Source: Holophaga foetida DSM 6591 (GTDB lineage Bacteria; Acidobacteriota; Holophagae; Holophagales; Holophagaceae). Taken from it: a DNA stretch of 64,000 nt. The stretch spans positions 1,193,625 through 1,257,624 of the forward strand of contig NZ_KI912268.1 in NCBI RefSeq assembly GCF_000242615.2, given 5' to 3'. Positions 43,673-51,250 of this stretch are shown piece after piece; positions within the stretch are counted from its first letter, which is position 1, and each line of letters begins with the position of its first letter. The notes beneath the pieces are model-generated. The model was not told the origin of the DNA, made no database searches, and worked only from the letters and a program-made list of their open reading frames with translations. Both the position numbers and the translations under genes were made by a program.

Positions 43673-44844
43673 TCCTGGGAACCTTCTACGAGGGCCTGGA
43701 ACTCCACAGGGAGGACCGGATCGTCTACGGGCGTTTCCTGGCACCCCATCGGGTGGTCTCCACCTGCCAGATAGCCGGGGGGATGCGGGAGGATCTCCAG
43801 GTGGTCTACAACCACCAGAGCTGCGAACCCGCCTTCCACTGCGAACGAGTTGGACACAAAGTATCCAAGGACTACCGGGAGAGCCAGCGACAGGTCTGCG
43901 AGCGTGCAGGGCTCCCCTTTGAGGCCAGTGCATCTCTGGGCACTGCCGCCAACATGAACTGCCTGGGGCTCCAGGAGCGGCGTTTCCGGGATCTGATCGT
44001 GGTGGCGGCCTGCACCGCTGGGGTTGAAGGCAATGCGGGTCGCGCCGGTGACCCAGCAGGGACCTACGAGTGGGAGGGGCGCTTCGAGCGGGTCAGCCCT
44101 GTGATGGTCCCCTCCCACGGCACCATCAATACCCTCCTCTTCATCAACCGCGAGTTGACGCCAGGGGCCTTGGTGCGGTCGCTCATGACCGCTACCGAAG
44201 CCAAGAGCGCCGCCCTGCAGGACCTGGTAGTGGGCTCGAAGTACTCCCTGGGCCGGGCCACGGGCACAGGCACTGATCAGATCGCCAGTTGCTGTCGCCT
44301 GGGCACGGGCATACCTCTCACCAGCGCAGGCAAACACAGCATCCTGGGACAGATGATTGGCGAGGCGGTCCGGGAAGCCATCAAGGATGCCCTGGCCCTC
44401 CAGAACGGCCTGACCCCGGACAGCCAGCGTTCCGTCCTCCAGCAGCTTAAACGCTTCGGCCTGACGCACGAAGGGCTGGAGGATGGTGCCCGGAGGCATC
44501 TCTCAGAATATGAAGCCGAACTCTTCCGTCGGAATATCCATGTCCTCGATGCTGACCCCCTGATCGTGGGGGCCGCCGCTGCCTTGGCAGAGGTGGCTGA
44601 CCAGCTCAGGACCGGCATCCTGCCGATGAGCTGCGCCAGGGAGCTGGGGGCATCTCTGGCGGCCCAGATGGCCTGCGCCGTTTCAGGGAACTACAGCCTC
44701 TTCGAAGAGTGCCGAATGGCAGCATCAACCCAACTCGAAGCCTTCGACCCCACGGGCATTGCCGCCTGGGCCATGCCCCGTGGTTTCGAGTCCAAGTGGA
44801 AGCACCTCCACACATCCCTCACTGAGGAAGGAGCCTGTCTATGA
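43669..44844 (+). CDS. cbiZ: CbiZ-like amidohydrolase with a C-terminal extension (cytoplasmic)
   Basis: This 391-residue protein contains a CbiZ domain (about 1-245) with TINTLLFINRELTPGALV, ATEAKSAALQDL and ATGTGTD, matching the exported copy at 26238-27134. There is no signal peptide, so it should act in the cytoplasm, hydrolysing imported cobinamide or cobalamin analogues to cobyric acid for re-use. The last 145 residues are an extra helical domain not present in the exported copy and of unknown function (it includes LDADPLIVGAAAALAEVADQL). Coupling to neighbours is tight (ATGA on both sides), directly after the chelatase subunits. Confidence 0.85.
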   Translation: MILGTFYEGLELHREDRIVYGRFLAPHRVVSTCQIAGGMREDLQVVYNHQSCEPAFHCERVGHKVSKDYRESQRQVCERAGLPFEASASLGTAANMNCLGLQERRFRDLIVVAACTAGVEGNAGRAGDPAGTYEWEGRFERVSPVMVPSHGTINTLLFINRELTPGALVRSLMTATEAKSAALQDLVVGSKYSLGRATGTGTDQIASCCRLGTGIPLTSAGKHSILGQMIGEAVREAIKDALALQNGLTPDSQRSVLQQLKRFGLTHEGLEDGARRHLSEYEAELFRRNIHVLDADPLIVGAAAALAEVADQLRTGILPMSCARELGASLAAQMACAVSGNYSLFEECRMAASTQLEAFDPTGIAAWAMPRGFESKWKHLHTSLTEEGACL

Positions 44845-45749
44845 TCGTCCTGGACAATCTGGTCAAACGGTTCGGTGCCATCACCGCCGTGGACCACCTG
44901 AGCCTGCACCTGGAGAAAGGCAAGATCCACGGGCTCCTTGGCCCCAACGGGGCAGGCAAGACCACGCTGGTGCGCATGATGTCCACCCTTACCCGGCCCA
45001 CGGCGGGCAAGGCATCCGTGGCGGGATGCGATGTGGAACGGGACGCCATGGGGGTCAAGCGCTCCATCGGAGTGGTCCATCAGACCCTCAACTTCGATCC
45101 GGAATTGACGGCCGAGGAGGCCCTGGTGGTCCACGGGCGCCTCCACGGTATGAAGGGGGGCCACTTGGACCAGCGGGTCCACGAGATGCTGACCTTCGCA
45201 GGGCTGGAAAAAGAGGCCAAGCGTTTGGTCCCCAACTTCTCTGGCGGCATGAAGCGCCGCCTCTCCATCGCCCGGGCCATGCTCCACGAGCCGGAAGTCA
45301 TTCTCCTGGACGAGCCCAGCGTGGGCCTGGACGCCCACGCCCGCCGCAATGTGTGGGACCTGGTGCGCAATCTGCGGGATGCGGGTCGGACCTTGGTGCT
45401 CACGACCCATTACATGGAGGAGGCCCAGGCCCTCTCGGACCGGGTTGTCATCGTCGACCACGGCAAGGTGATCGGGGACGGAAGTCCCGAGGCCCTCATC
45501 GCTGAAGCTGGGCGTGTAGCCGTGGATCATCCTGGACCATCCGGGACCCTCACCCGCTTTTTCGAATCCCGGGAGGAGGCCGCCCACTTTGTCGCCTCTC
45601 TCGAAGAACCCGCCACCGTCAGGGCCGCCAACCTTGAGGATGTCTTCCTCAAGATCACAGGCCGCCACGTCAACCCCAAGGAACAGGAAGGAGCCGCTGC
45701 CAATGCAAGCCGTCATGGCCATACTGCTGCGCGAAAACATCATTCTTAA
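44841..45749 (+). CDS. ABC-2-type transporter ATPase
   Basis: This 302-residue ATPase has Walker A GPNGAGKTT, signature FSGGMKRRLSIARAM, Walker B VILLDEPSVGLD and switch His in LTTHYMEEA, a pattern typical of ABC-2 (DrrA/CcmA-like) exporters. A tail of about 65 residues follows the core. It starts 4 bases before the end of the cbiZ-like gene, after AGGAAGGAG, and overlaps its permease gene by 47 bases. It may export a product or by-product of the pathway; the substrate is unknown. Confidence 0.9.
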   Translation: MIVLDNLVKRFGAITAVDHLSLHLEKGKIHGLLGPNGAGKTTLVRMMSTLTRPTAGKASVAGCDVERDAMGVKRSIGVVHQTLNFDPELTAEEALVVHGRLHGMKGGHLDQRVHEMLTFAGLEKEAKRLVPNFSGGMKRRLSIARAMLHEPEVILLDEPSVGLDAHARRNVWDLVRNLRDAGRTLVLTTHYMEEAQALSDRVVIVDHGKVIGDGSPEALIAEAGRVAVDHPGPSGTLTRFFESREEAAHFVASLEEPATVRAANLEDVFLKITGRHVNPKEQEGAAANASRHGHTAARKHHS

Positions 45750-46437
45750 GCGCAAATTCTGGAAGTACCTCGCATCGTGGGTGGTCTCGCCCCTCCTCTA
45801 CTTCGTGGCCTTCGGCTGGGCTGGCCGGGGACGCATGGTCGGTGCCGAAGTCGACTACGCGGCTTTTCTCCTGCCGGGCCTTGTGGCCATGAGCGCCATG
45901 ACCCACAGTTTCGGCATCAGCACCGAGATCAACATCAGCCGCTTCTATTGGAAAACCTTCGACGAGATCCGCACGGCCCCCATCTCGGACTGGGTCTATG
46001 TGGTGGGCGAAACCATGAGCGGCGCGGTGCGCGGGATTCTCGCGGCCTGCGTAGTTGTCCTCCTGGGGCTCATTTTTCGGGTGAACTTCGCATTCACCCC
46101 GAGTCTGCTCTTTGCCGTAGTGCTGACAGCTCTCGTCTTCTCCGCCCTGGCCATCAGCACTGCCATGCTGGCCAAGACCCATGCTGACCAGGGAATGATC
46201 TCCAGCTTCATCATCACCCCCATGGCTTTCCTCTGCGGAACATTCTTCCCGTTGGGGGCCTACCCGGATTGGCTCAGGGGCGTCATTCAGTGCCTGCCGC
46301 TTTCCCCAGCAGCCAATCTGGTGCGCGCCGCGGCTCACCATCAGCCTCTACCCTGGCTCCAGGCCCTCTACCTGGCCGCCATAGGGCTGGTGTTCCTGGG
46401 TGCAGCCATGGCCGTGGTGAGAAGAGCCAAGGACTAG
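45703..46437 (+). CDS. ABC-2-type transporter permease
   Basis: This 244-residue protein has six predicted helices and the ABC-2 segment MAFLCGTFFPLGAYPDWLRGV near the last helices. The start at ATG 45703 was chosen because AGGAAGGAG precedes it; the frame is open upstream but only as out-of-frame overlap with the ATPase gene. With the ATPase it would form a small exporter. It is in the same plus-strand operon as the chelatase genes, so it may move a tetrapyrrole or metal-complex product. Confidence 0.88.
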   Translation: MQAVMAILLRENIILKRKFWKYLASWVVSPLLYFVAFGWAGRGRMVGAEVDYAAFLLPGLVAMSAMTHSFGISTEINISRFYWKTFDEIRTAPISDWVYVVGETMSGAVRGILAACVVVLLGLIFRVNFAFTPSLLFAVVLTALVFSALAISTAMLAKTHADQGMISSFIITPMAFLCGTFFPLGAYPDWLRGVIQCLPLSPAANLVRAAAHHQPLPWLQALYLAAIGLVFLGAAMAVVRRAKD

Positions 46438-46447
46438 GAGGAGGAGC

Positions 46448-46900
46448 ATGCCACAGGAATCGATCGGAAAACGGATCAAGCGCGTGCGCATATCGCATGG
46501 ATGGACCCAAGGGGAACTGGGGGCCAAGCTAGGCGTTGGACAATCCCAGGTCTCCCGCTGGGAGAGGGACCAGGGTGAGATGTGGCCCTCCACCCGATGC
46601 GAGATCTCCGCAATCCTCGGTGTTCCGCTTGAATGGCTGAACAGCGGGATGGAGCCTTCGGCAAGGCAAGAGGATTCCGGCCAGAGCGGAATACGCCCCA
46701 TCCAGGCGCTGCGGAAGGCCGTTCACGCCCTGGCCCATGCCGCAGCCGCCAAGGGTGCCTCGCTCGATCTTGATCTGGCGGTGGCAGTGGTCACAGACCT
46801 GGCTCAACAGGCCATTCAGTCCCAGCAGTCGCCCACCACAGAAAACGCCATCCAGGCCCTAGAAAGAGCCACCCCCACCTCAATCAGGAAATACTCCTGA
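46448..46900 (+). CDS. XRE-family DNA-binding regulator
   Basis: This 150-residue protein has an N-terminal helix-turn-helix of the XRE/Cro type (TQGELGAKLGVGQSQVSRWERD, in residues 20-40) and a helical C-terminal part. It follows GGAGGAGGAG at ideal spacing, 10 bases after the exporter permease. It probably controls part of the operon or the receptor that follows 19 bases later; the target is unknown. Confidence 0.85.
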   Translation: MPQESIGKRIKRVRISHGWTQGELGAKLGVGQSQVSRWERDQGEMWPSTRCEISAILGVPLEWLNSGMEPSARQEDSGQSGIRPIQALRKAVHALAHAAAAKGASLDLDLAVAVVTDLAQQAIQSQQSPTTENAIQALERATPTSIRKYS

Positions 46901-46919
46901 TCACAAGAGAAAGGTAATC

Positions 46920-49181
46920 ATGCATAGCACCCGATACTTACCCCCCTTTTCGGGGGCAGGCAGGTTGTTGCTCCTTAGCTCCCTCTCCGCGTCGCCCATT
47001 CTGTGTGCCGGGAATGCCACCGAGGAAGGCATGGACAAGGCAGACGTGCAGGTGATGCGGGAAGTGGTGGTCACCTCCACACGAACAGAGAAAGAACTCG
47101 GAGACGCCCCGGGTAGCGTCAATATCGTCACGGCATCCGAAATGAAGAAACGCGGAGTCAAGGATGTGGATGAGGCCCTCAACACCACGGCCGGGGTGAT
47201 CACATCCCGCTCCAAGGGACCCATGGACACTATCGCCGGCATCGCCCTCAGGGGCATCCCCGATAGCGGACGGACCCTTGTCCTCGTCGATGGCTTGGCC
47301 TTGAATGACCCCTACTCGAACGGCGTCAACTTCTCGGGCATGGCCTCCGAGGATCTGGAACGCATCGAGGTAGTCAAGGGCCCCTTCTCCAGCCTCTATG
47401 GCGGCAACGCCATGGGGGGCGTCGTCAGCATCATCACAAGGATGCCCACCAAGCGGGAATTCACACTCAAGACAGGGTACGGCTCGGCCTGGGACCGGGA
47501 GGCCGATAATGCCCCCAAAGACTATCGGACCGTTTACGCATCCTACGGGGACCGAATCGGCCGGTTCAGCCTCCTGGCGAGCTACGACTACCGAACCACC
47601 AACGGCTACGCAGCCAACCAGGTGGTGACCTCCTCCAAGCCAACAAGCGGGATCACTGGATGGAGCACAACCCAGAGCACCAAGGGGGTGACGAACTACC
47701 TGATCGGAGACAAGGGCGACAATGCGTGGAGCAATGACAATCTGCGACTCAAGGGTCGCTACGAATTCTCTTCCGTGACCAGTCTGAGCCTCTCCTACGC
47801 GAGAACCACCAGCGAGTACGATTACCCATCACCGAACACCTACCTCCGGGACGCCTCCGGTAACGCTGTCTGGTCCTACGGCTCCTCGGTGACCCAAAAG
47901 ACCTTTCTGGGCAACCTGTCCGAGAATGAGAAGAACACCTATGGCGCGGTGTTCGAGACCACCCTCCGCAGCGCTAAGGTCAAAGCCTGTCTTGGGTATA
48001 CCGACCTGTCGGCAACCTGGTACACCACCCCGGGCACTGGGGCCACCTCCTCCGGGGGGGCGGGCACCCTCACCAGCTATCCGTCCAACTCATGGAACGG
48101 AGACATCCAGGTGACCATACCCTTCTTTGAGCACCAAGTTCTCACCTTCGGTGGCGCATTCAGGAAAGGAAGCATCGACCGTCAGGACCACAAGCTGACC
48201 AACTGGAGGAGCGAGGACACCCAGACGACGCTCACCTATGTGGCCGCCGGGGAGGATCGGACCCTTGCGATCTTCCTTGACGATGAAATAGCCCTCCACG
48301 AAAAGGTCACGGCGTTTGTGGGAGTGAGGGCGGACTGGTGGAAGACCCGCTCAGGGTCCGCAACCCAGTATGGGACCGGAGCCTTCTCTGAAAGCTACGG
48401 GGACCGCAGCGATGCATCTCTCAGCCCCAAGGTGGCATTCGTCTACAAGCTCTCTACCACGACGACCCTTCGGGCTTCGGCAGGACAGGCCTTCCGCTCC
48501 CCGACGCTCTACCAGCTCTACGTATCCACCACCATGGGGACCTCCACCACCCTCTATGCCAGCAACCCCGACCTCAAGCCGGAGAAGGTGACGGCCTGGG
48601 ATCTGAGCATCGACCAGAGGACCTGGAAGGGGGGGAAGATCAAGGCGACGTATTTCGAGAATCGAATCTCCGACATGATCTATTCGACTACGGGAGAAAC
48701 CATCGATGGCATCAAGGTCATCGACCGTGTCAACGCAGGCAAGGGCAAGAGCAGAGGCCTGGAGCTGGAAGCAGAGCAGCGTTTCCAGTCTGGGCTGCGT
48801 TTCTTCGCCAACTTCACCTACACCGATTCAGAGATCGTGGAGAACGATGCCAAGCCGACTTCTGAAGGCAAGGAGTTCACCTACGTGCCCAGGCGGATGG
48901 TCAACCTCGGAGGCGATTACGGACATGGGCCCTTCGGGATCAACGTCACGGGGCGCTATATGAGCAAGCGTTACGGCTCGGATGACAACAGCGATATCGT
49001 GAATGGAGTATATGGCTCCTACGACCCATTCTTCACTGTGGATGCAACTCTGCGCTACCAAACGAGCTCCTGGGCATCCTTCTCCCTTTCGGGCACCAAC
49101 CTCAGCGGGAAGCGCTACTACGTCTCCACCTCTTTGGCCCCGGGGCGAGCCTATTTCGCCGAGATGACCATGAAGTTCTAG
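46920..49181 (+). CDS. TonB-dependent outer-membrane receptor, last gene of the corrinoid operon
   Basis: This 753-residue protein has a signal peptide (residues 1 to about 31), a TonB box (REVVVTSTRTE), a plug with TLVLVDGLALNDPYSNG and RIEVVKGPFSSLYGGNAMGG, and a barrel ending in MKF. It is larger than the receptor at 30448-32304 and not a close copy of it, so it probably takes a different ligand, for example a metal carrier or another tetrapyrrole. It follows GAGAAAGG and is followed by a terminator. Confidence 0.9.
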   Translation: MHSTRYLPPFSGAGRLLLLSSLSASPILCAGNATEEGMDKADVQVMREVVVTSTRTEKELGDAPGSVNIVTASEMKKRGVKDVDEALNTTAGVITSRSKGPMDTIAGIALRGIPDSGRTLVLVDGLALNDPYSNGVNFSGMASEDLERIEVVKGPFSSLYGGNAMGGVVSIITRMPTKREFTLKTGYGSAWDREADNAPKDYRTVYASYGDRIGRFSLLASYDYRTTNGYAANQVVTSSKPTSGITGWSTTQSTKGVTNYLIGDKGDNAWSNDNLRLKGRYEFSSVTSLSLSYARTTSEYDYPSPNTYLRDASGNAVWSYGSSVTQKTFLGNLSENEKNTYGAVFETTLRSAKVKACLGYTDLSATWYTTPGTGATSSGGAGTLTSYPSNSWNGDIQVTIPFFEHQVLTFGGAFRKGSIDRQDHKLTNWRSEDTQTTLTYVAAGEDRTLAIFLDDEIALHEKVTAFVGVRADWWKTRSGSATQYGTGAFSESYGDRSDASLSPKVAFVYKLSTTTTLRASAGQAFRSPTLYQLYVSTTMGTSTTLYASNPDLKPEKVTAWDLSIDQRTWKGGKIKATYFENRISDMIYSTTGETIDGIKVIDRVNAGKGKSRGLELEAEQRFQSGLRFFANFTYTDSEIVENDAKPTSEGKEFTYVPRRMVNLGGDYGHGPFGINVTGRYMSKRYGSDDNSDIVNGVYGSYDPFFTVDATLRYQTSSWASFSLSGTNLSGKRYYVSTSLAPGRAYFAEMTMKF

Positions 49182-49207
49182 GCACAGTGCCAATCCAGGA
49201 TAAAGGG

Positions 49208-49252
49208 TGCAGCCGTTCCATCTCCAAGAAGACAAAACGGCTGCATTCCTTG
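49208..49252 (+). terminator. Probable rho-independent terminator of the plus-strand operon
   Basis: A 10-base perfect stem TGCAGCCGTT / AACGGCTGCA (49208-49217 with 49236-49245) has an 18-base loop and is followed by a T-rich stretch (TTCCTTGTTG). It lies 26 bases after the receptor stop, between convergent genes, and may serve both strands. Confidence 0.65.
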
Positions 49253-49267
49253 TTGTGAGTTCACCTG

Positions 49268-49777
49268 TTAACGAATACTTGCGCCAAGTTCTCTTGCACG
49301 AGCCAAAACCAAGGGGATCTCTTCGCCTGTTGACTCCCAATCGACCGCAGTAATCACCCCAAGGTTCTCCCATTCAAAGTATTCGATAAATTTATTATAC
49401 GTCAACACAAGTGGTTCAAACATGTCATAGCCATCAACATTTCCAAATGACAGTAGAGCACATCCTGATATTTTCAAACTTTTGCGAGAATTGCCTGCGT
49501 AATAGCGATCTATAACCATCTGTACAAATGAAGCAAAAGAATGTAGATATACCGGAGAGGCTATAACTAATATATCGGCCATTTCCATCTGCTTGCAGGC
49601 ATACTCCATATCGTATCCATGCGTCATTTTACCACAGGATGCTACGCTACATCGAGTTGGTTTTATAGATATTATTTGATTACTATTACAACGTGATCCT
49701 TCTGAAAATACATCCACAAGTTTGGCAAGCTCATCGCTGGTATCATTTGGTTCAAGTATGAGTATATTTTTAAGCAT
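49268..49777 (-). CDS. NADPH-dependent FMN reductase-like flavoprotein, AT-rich
   Basis: This 169-residue protein has a flavodoxin-like fold: an opening beta strand (NILILEPN), a Cys-containing loop (CSVASCGKM), and the segment MADILVIASPVYLHSFASFVQMVIDRYY, typical of FMN reductases and iron-sulfur flavoproteins. The ATG at 49777 overlaps the TetR gene by 8 bases, so both are in one riboswitch-led transcript. It could reduce flavin or the cobalt of a corrinoid; this is inference. Base and codon use are clearly AT-richer than all neighbours, which suggests acquisition by transfer. Confidence 0.8.
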   Translation of the reverse strand: MLKNILILEPNDTSDELAKLVDVFSEGSRCNSNQIISIKPTRCSVASCGKMTHGYDMEYACKQMEMADILVIASPVYLHSFASFVQMVIDRYYAGNSRKSLKISGCALLSFGNVDGYDMFEPLVLTYNKFIEYFEWENLGVITAVDWESTGEEIPLVLARARELGASIR

Positions 49778-50474
49778 CACTATCACCGTCTCCTTTAATT
49801 TCATGAGCCCAAAACGGGTCTGAGCCAGCGCGACGACAATTACGACTGTGCATCGCCCACTCCTGATGCCGCCCATCTGAGGCAGCAAATCTCAGCATAT
49901 GCAAAATGCAATCAACAAGAGGTCCCTCAGATTCTCGTTCTATGGTTTCATGCTGGCCAGCACAGAGGCTGCCAACAACCATCCAGGGAAGCATCCGCCA
50001 ACACAGATGGCTTTTTTCGCATTTGTTGGCCAGGGGAATGCCCGCCGTGTTGCAGAGCCGCTTGAAACCGTAGAAGGGAAGGCCCTGTCGCAATGCCTCC
50101 ACCAAAAGGGATGGTGACGAAAACCAGCTTCGCCAAGCTGGGTCATTCAGCAAATCACGAACAAGCATCTGGATGGCAAGCGGAAGACACTCGCTCGGTT
50201 CGGTCTTATACCGGTAGGCCGTAACCGCAAAGATTCGGCGACTCAGGTCGTGGACCTGGACGGCAAGAATGGAGGCTCCGAGGTCCTCCTTTGACCCAAA
50301 GTAGTTGTACACGGTCCCTAAACCCACATCGGCACGGTCCGCCACATCCGGGACTCGGAGAGAATCAAAGCCCTGTCCCATAAGAACTTGGCAGGCGGCA
50401 TCCAGGATTCGCTCACGGGTCAAGTCCCGGCGCCACGCCCGTCTACCTCCAGGAAAGCCTTTCGGAGTCCGCAC
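49770..50474 (-). CDS. TetR-family regulator, paralogue of the one in the nitrogenase-like operon
   Basis: The protein is 234 residues from a GTG start at 50474, chosen because AAGG precedes it and because the paralogue at 19260-19961 begins at the matching place (RTPxxFPGGRRAWRRD). The frame stays open to 50564. The helix-turn-helix is VPDVADRADVGLGTVYNYFGSKEDL. It lies about 230 bases downstream of a cobalamin riboswitch, so the regulator itself is under B12 control. It may repress or activate the neighbouring corrinoid genes; the ligand is unknown. Confidence 0.85.
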   Translation of the reverse strand: MRTPKGFPGGRRAWRRDLTRERILDAACQVLMGQGFDSLRVPDVADRADVGLGTVYNYFGSKEDLGASILAVQVHDLSRRIFAVTAYRYKTEPSECLPLAIQMLVRDLLNDPAWRSWFSSPSLLVEALRQGLPFYGFKRLCNTAGIPLANKCEKSHLCWRMLPWMVVGSLCAGQHETIERESEGPLVDCILHMLRFAASDGRHQEWAMHSRNCRRAGSDPFWAHEIKGDGDSDA

Positions 50475-50598
50475 AGGTTCAACCTTCTGACTGTTAGAGA
50501 GTTTCAAAAAGCACCTTACAAAAACCCACACCACCACCTTCCGCCCAGGGCGGAAGAAGGCCACAAAGCCAAACAGTGTCGTGGAAAGGTCTAGCTTT

Positions 50599-50884
50599 CA
50601 GTCATGACGTTGACCCCCTGTGATGGGGAGCAGGCAGAAGCAGGTATGGACACATTGCCCACCCAGCCCCTCCGAGCCCTCGCGGAGTTATGTTGGCTTA
50701 ACCGCTCAGGCAGGTCTCCTGGCTCAGGGTCTCGGAGGTAACCTCCATCGCAGCTCCCCGTCTTCCCGGCATTCCTGTCAGTGACGATGGGGGATCCGCT
50801 TCCCGTTCACAGTGGCGGGACCGCGCCGGACTTTCACCGGCTTCCCTGTTGGGCCCTTGCGGGCACCTGGGCGGACTATCAATC
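50599..50884. repeat. Right copy of the 285-base direct repeat carrying a cobalamin riboswitch
   Basis: This is nearly the same as 27236-27520 and in the same orientation. It includes the minus-strand riboswitch and the leader sequence downstream of it (from TCATGAC with CCCC/GGGG and CTCCG/CGGAG stems). Divergence is concentrated in loop and peripheral positions, while the aptamer core and B12 box are kept. Confidence 0.85.
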
Positions 50885-50886
50885 AG
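50706..50886 (-). ncRNA. Cobalamin riboswitch (class I type) for the TetR-flavin reductase unit
   Basis: On the minus strand it has GGGAAGCCGGTGAAAGTCCGG, CCCGCCACTGTGA, the peripheral TCACTGACAGG element and the B12 box GAGCCAGGAGACCTGCC (50709-50725). It matches the riboswitch at 27341-27522 almost throughout. The regulated genes are a TetR regulator and a flavin reductase-like protein. Confidence 0.93.
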
Positions 50887-50890
50887 GACG

Positions 50891-50919
50891 ATGCTATTCA
50901 GTCTGGCGTGGCGTGTCAA
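50891..50919 (-). promoter_or_regulatory. Sigma-70-type promoter for the second minus-strand riboswitch
   Basis: On the minus strand TTGACA (50914-50919) is followed after 17 bases by TAGCAT (50891-50896). This places transcription start at the riboswitch 5' end. The element is outside the duplicated repeat, so promoters differ between the two copies even though the riboswitch is shared. Confidence 0.75.
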
Positions 50920-50956
50920 TGCAAGACACACTCAACCGCGAGCGCAACATCTTGCG

Positions 50957-50985
50957 TTGACATGAATGACCGGCCCCCACATATT
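50957..50985 (+). promoter_or_regulatory. Sigma-70-type promoter for the nrdD riboswitch
   Basis: TTGACA (50957-50962), a 17-base spacer and CATATT (50980-50985) lie just before the plus-strand riboswitch, about 265 bases upstream of nrdD. It is divergent from the promoter at 50891-50919, with -35 boxes about 38 bases apart. Confidence 0.7.
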
Positions 50986-50997
50986 GGATCCATCTTC

Positions 50998-51096
50998 GGT
51001 GTCCAGCATGCGCTGGCTGAAAAAGGGAACCCGGTGCGAATCCGGGACTGCCCCGCAACGGTAAGCGCCCCCGGCGCAAGTCCGATCACCTGTCGA
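50998..51096 (+). ncRNA. Compact cobalamin riboswitch (class II type) for nrdDG
   Basis: The plus strand shows GGGAACCCGGTGCGAATCCGG, GACTGCCCCGCAACGGTAAGC, a short stem (GCGCCCCCGGCGC) and the B12 box AGTCCGATCACCTGTC (51079-51094). The long peripheral CACTGG...GGGAAGG element of the other three riboswitches is missing, as in class II cobalamin riboswitches. A perfect hairpin CGCGTGCG-GGAT-CGCACGCG at 51101-51120 follows and may belong to the expression platform. It precedes the anaerobic ribonucleotide reductase genes. Confidence 0.9.
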
Positions 51097-51250
51097 GGAT
51101 CGCGTGCGGGATCGCACGCGTCGGACCTGTGCGCCTCGCGGGAGGGCGGGAAGGTCGAGGAATCCCTTTTCACGGGACTTTCTTGATTTCCCACCACCCC
51201 CTGGGACCCACCACCAGCCAGCCCCGAGGGGGGCGGAACAGGGGAGCGAA

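Noticed and set aside
51104..51250. Upstream extension of nrdD from an ATG at 51104
   Set aside because: It lies in the riboswitch leader and hairpin, and the ATG at 51251 has a good ribosome site and gives the expected N-terminus.
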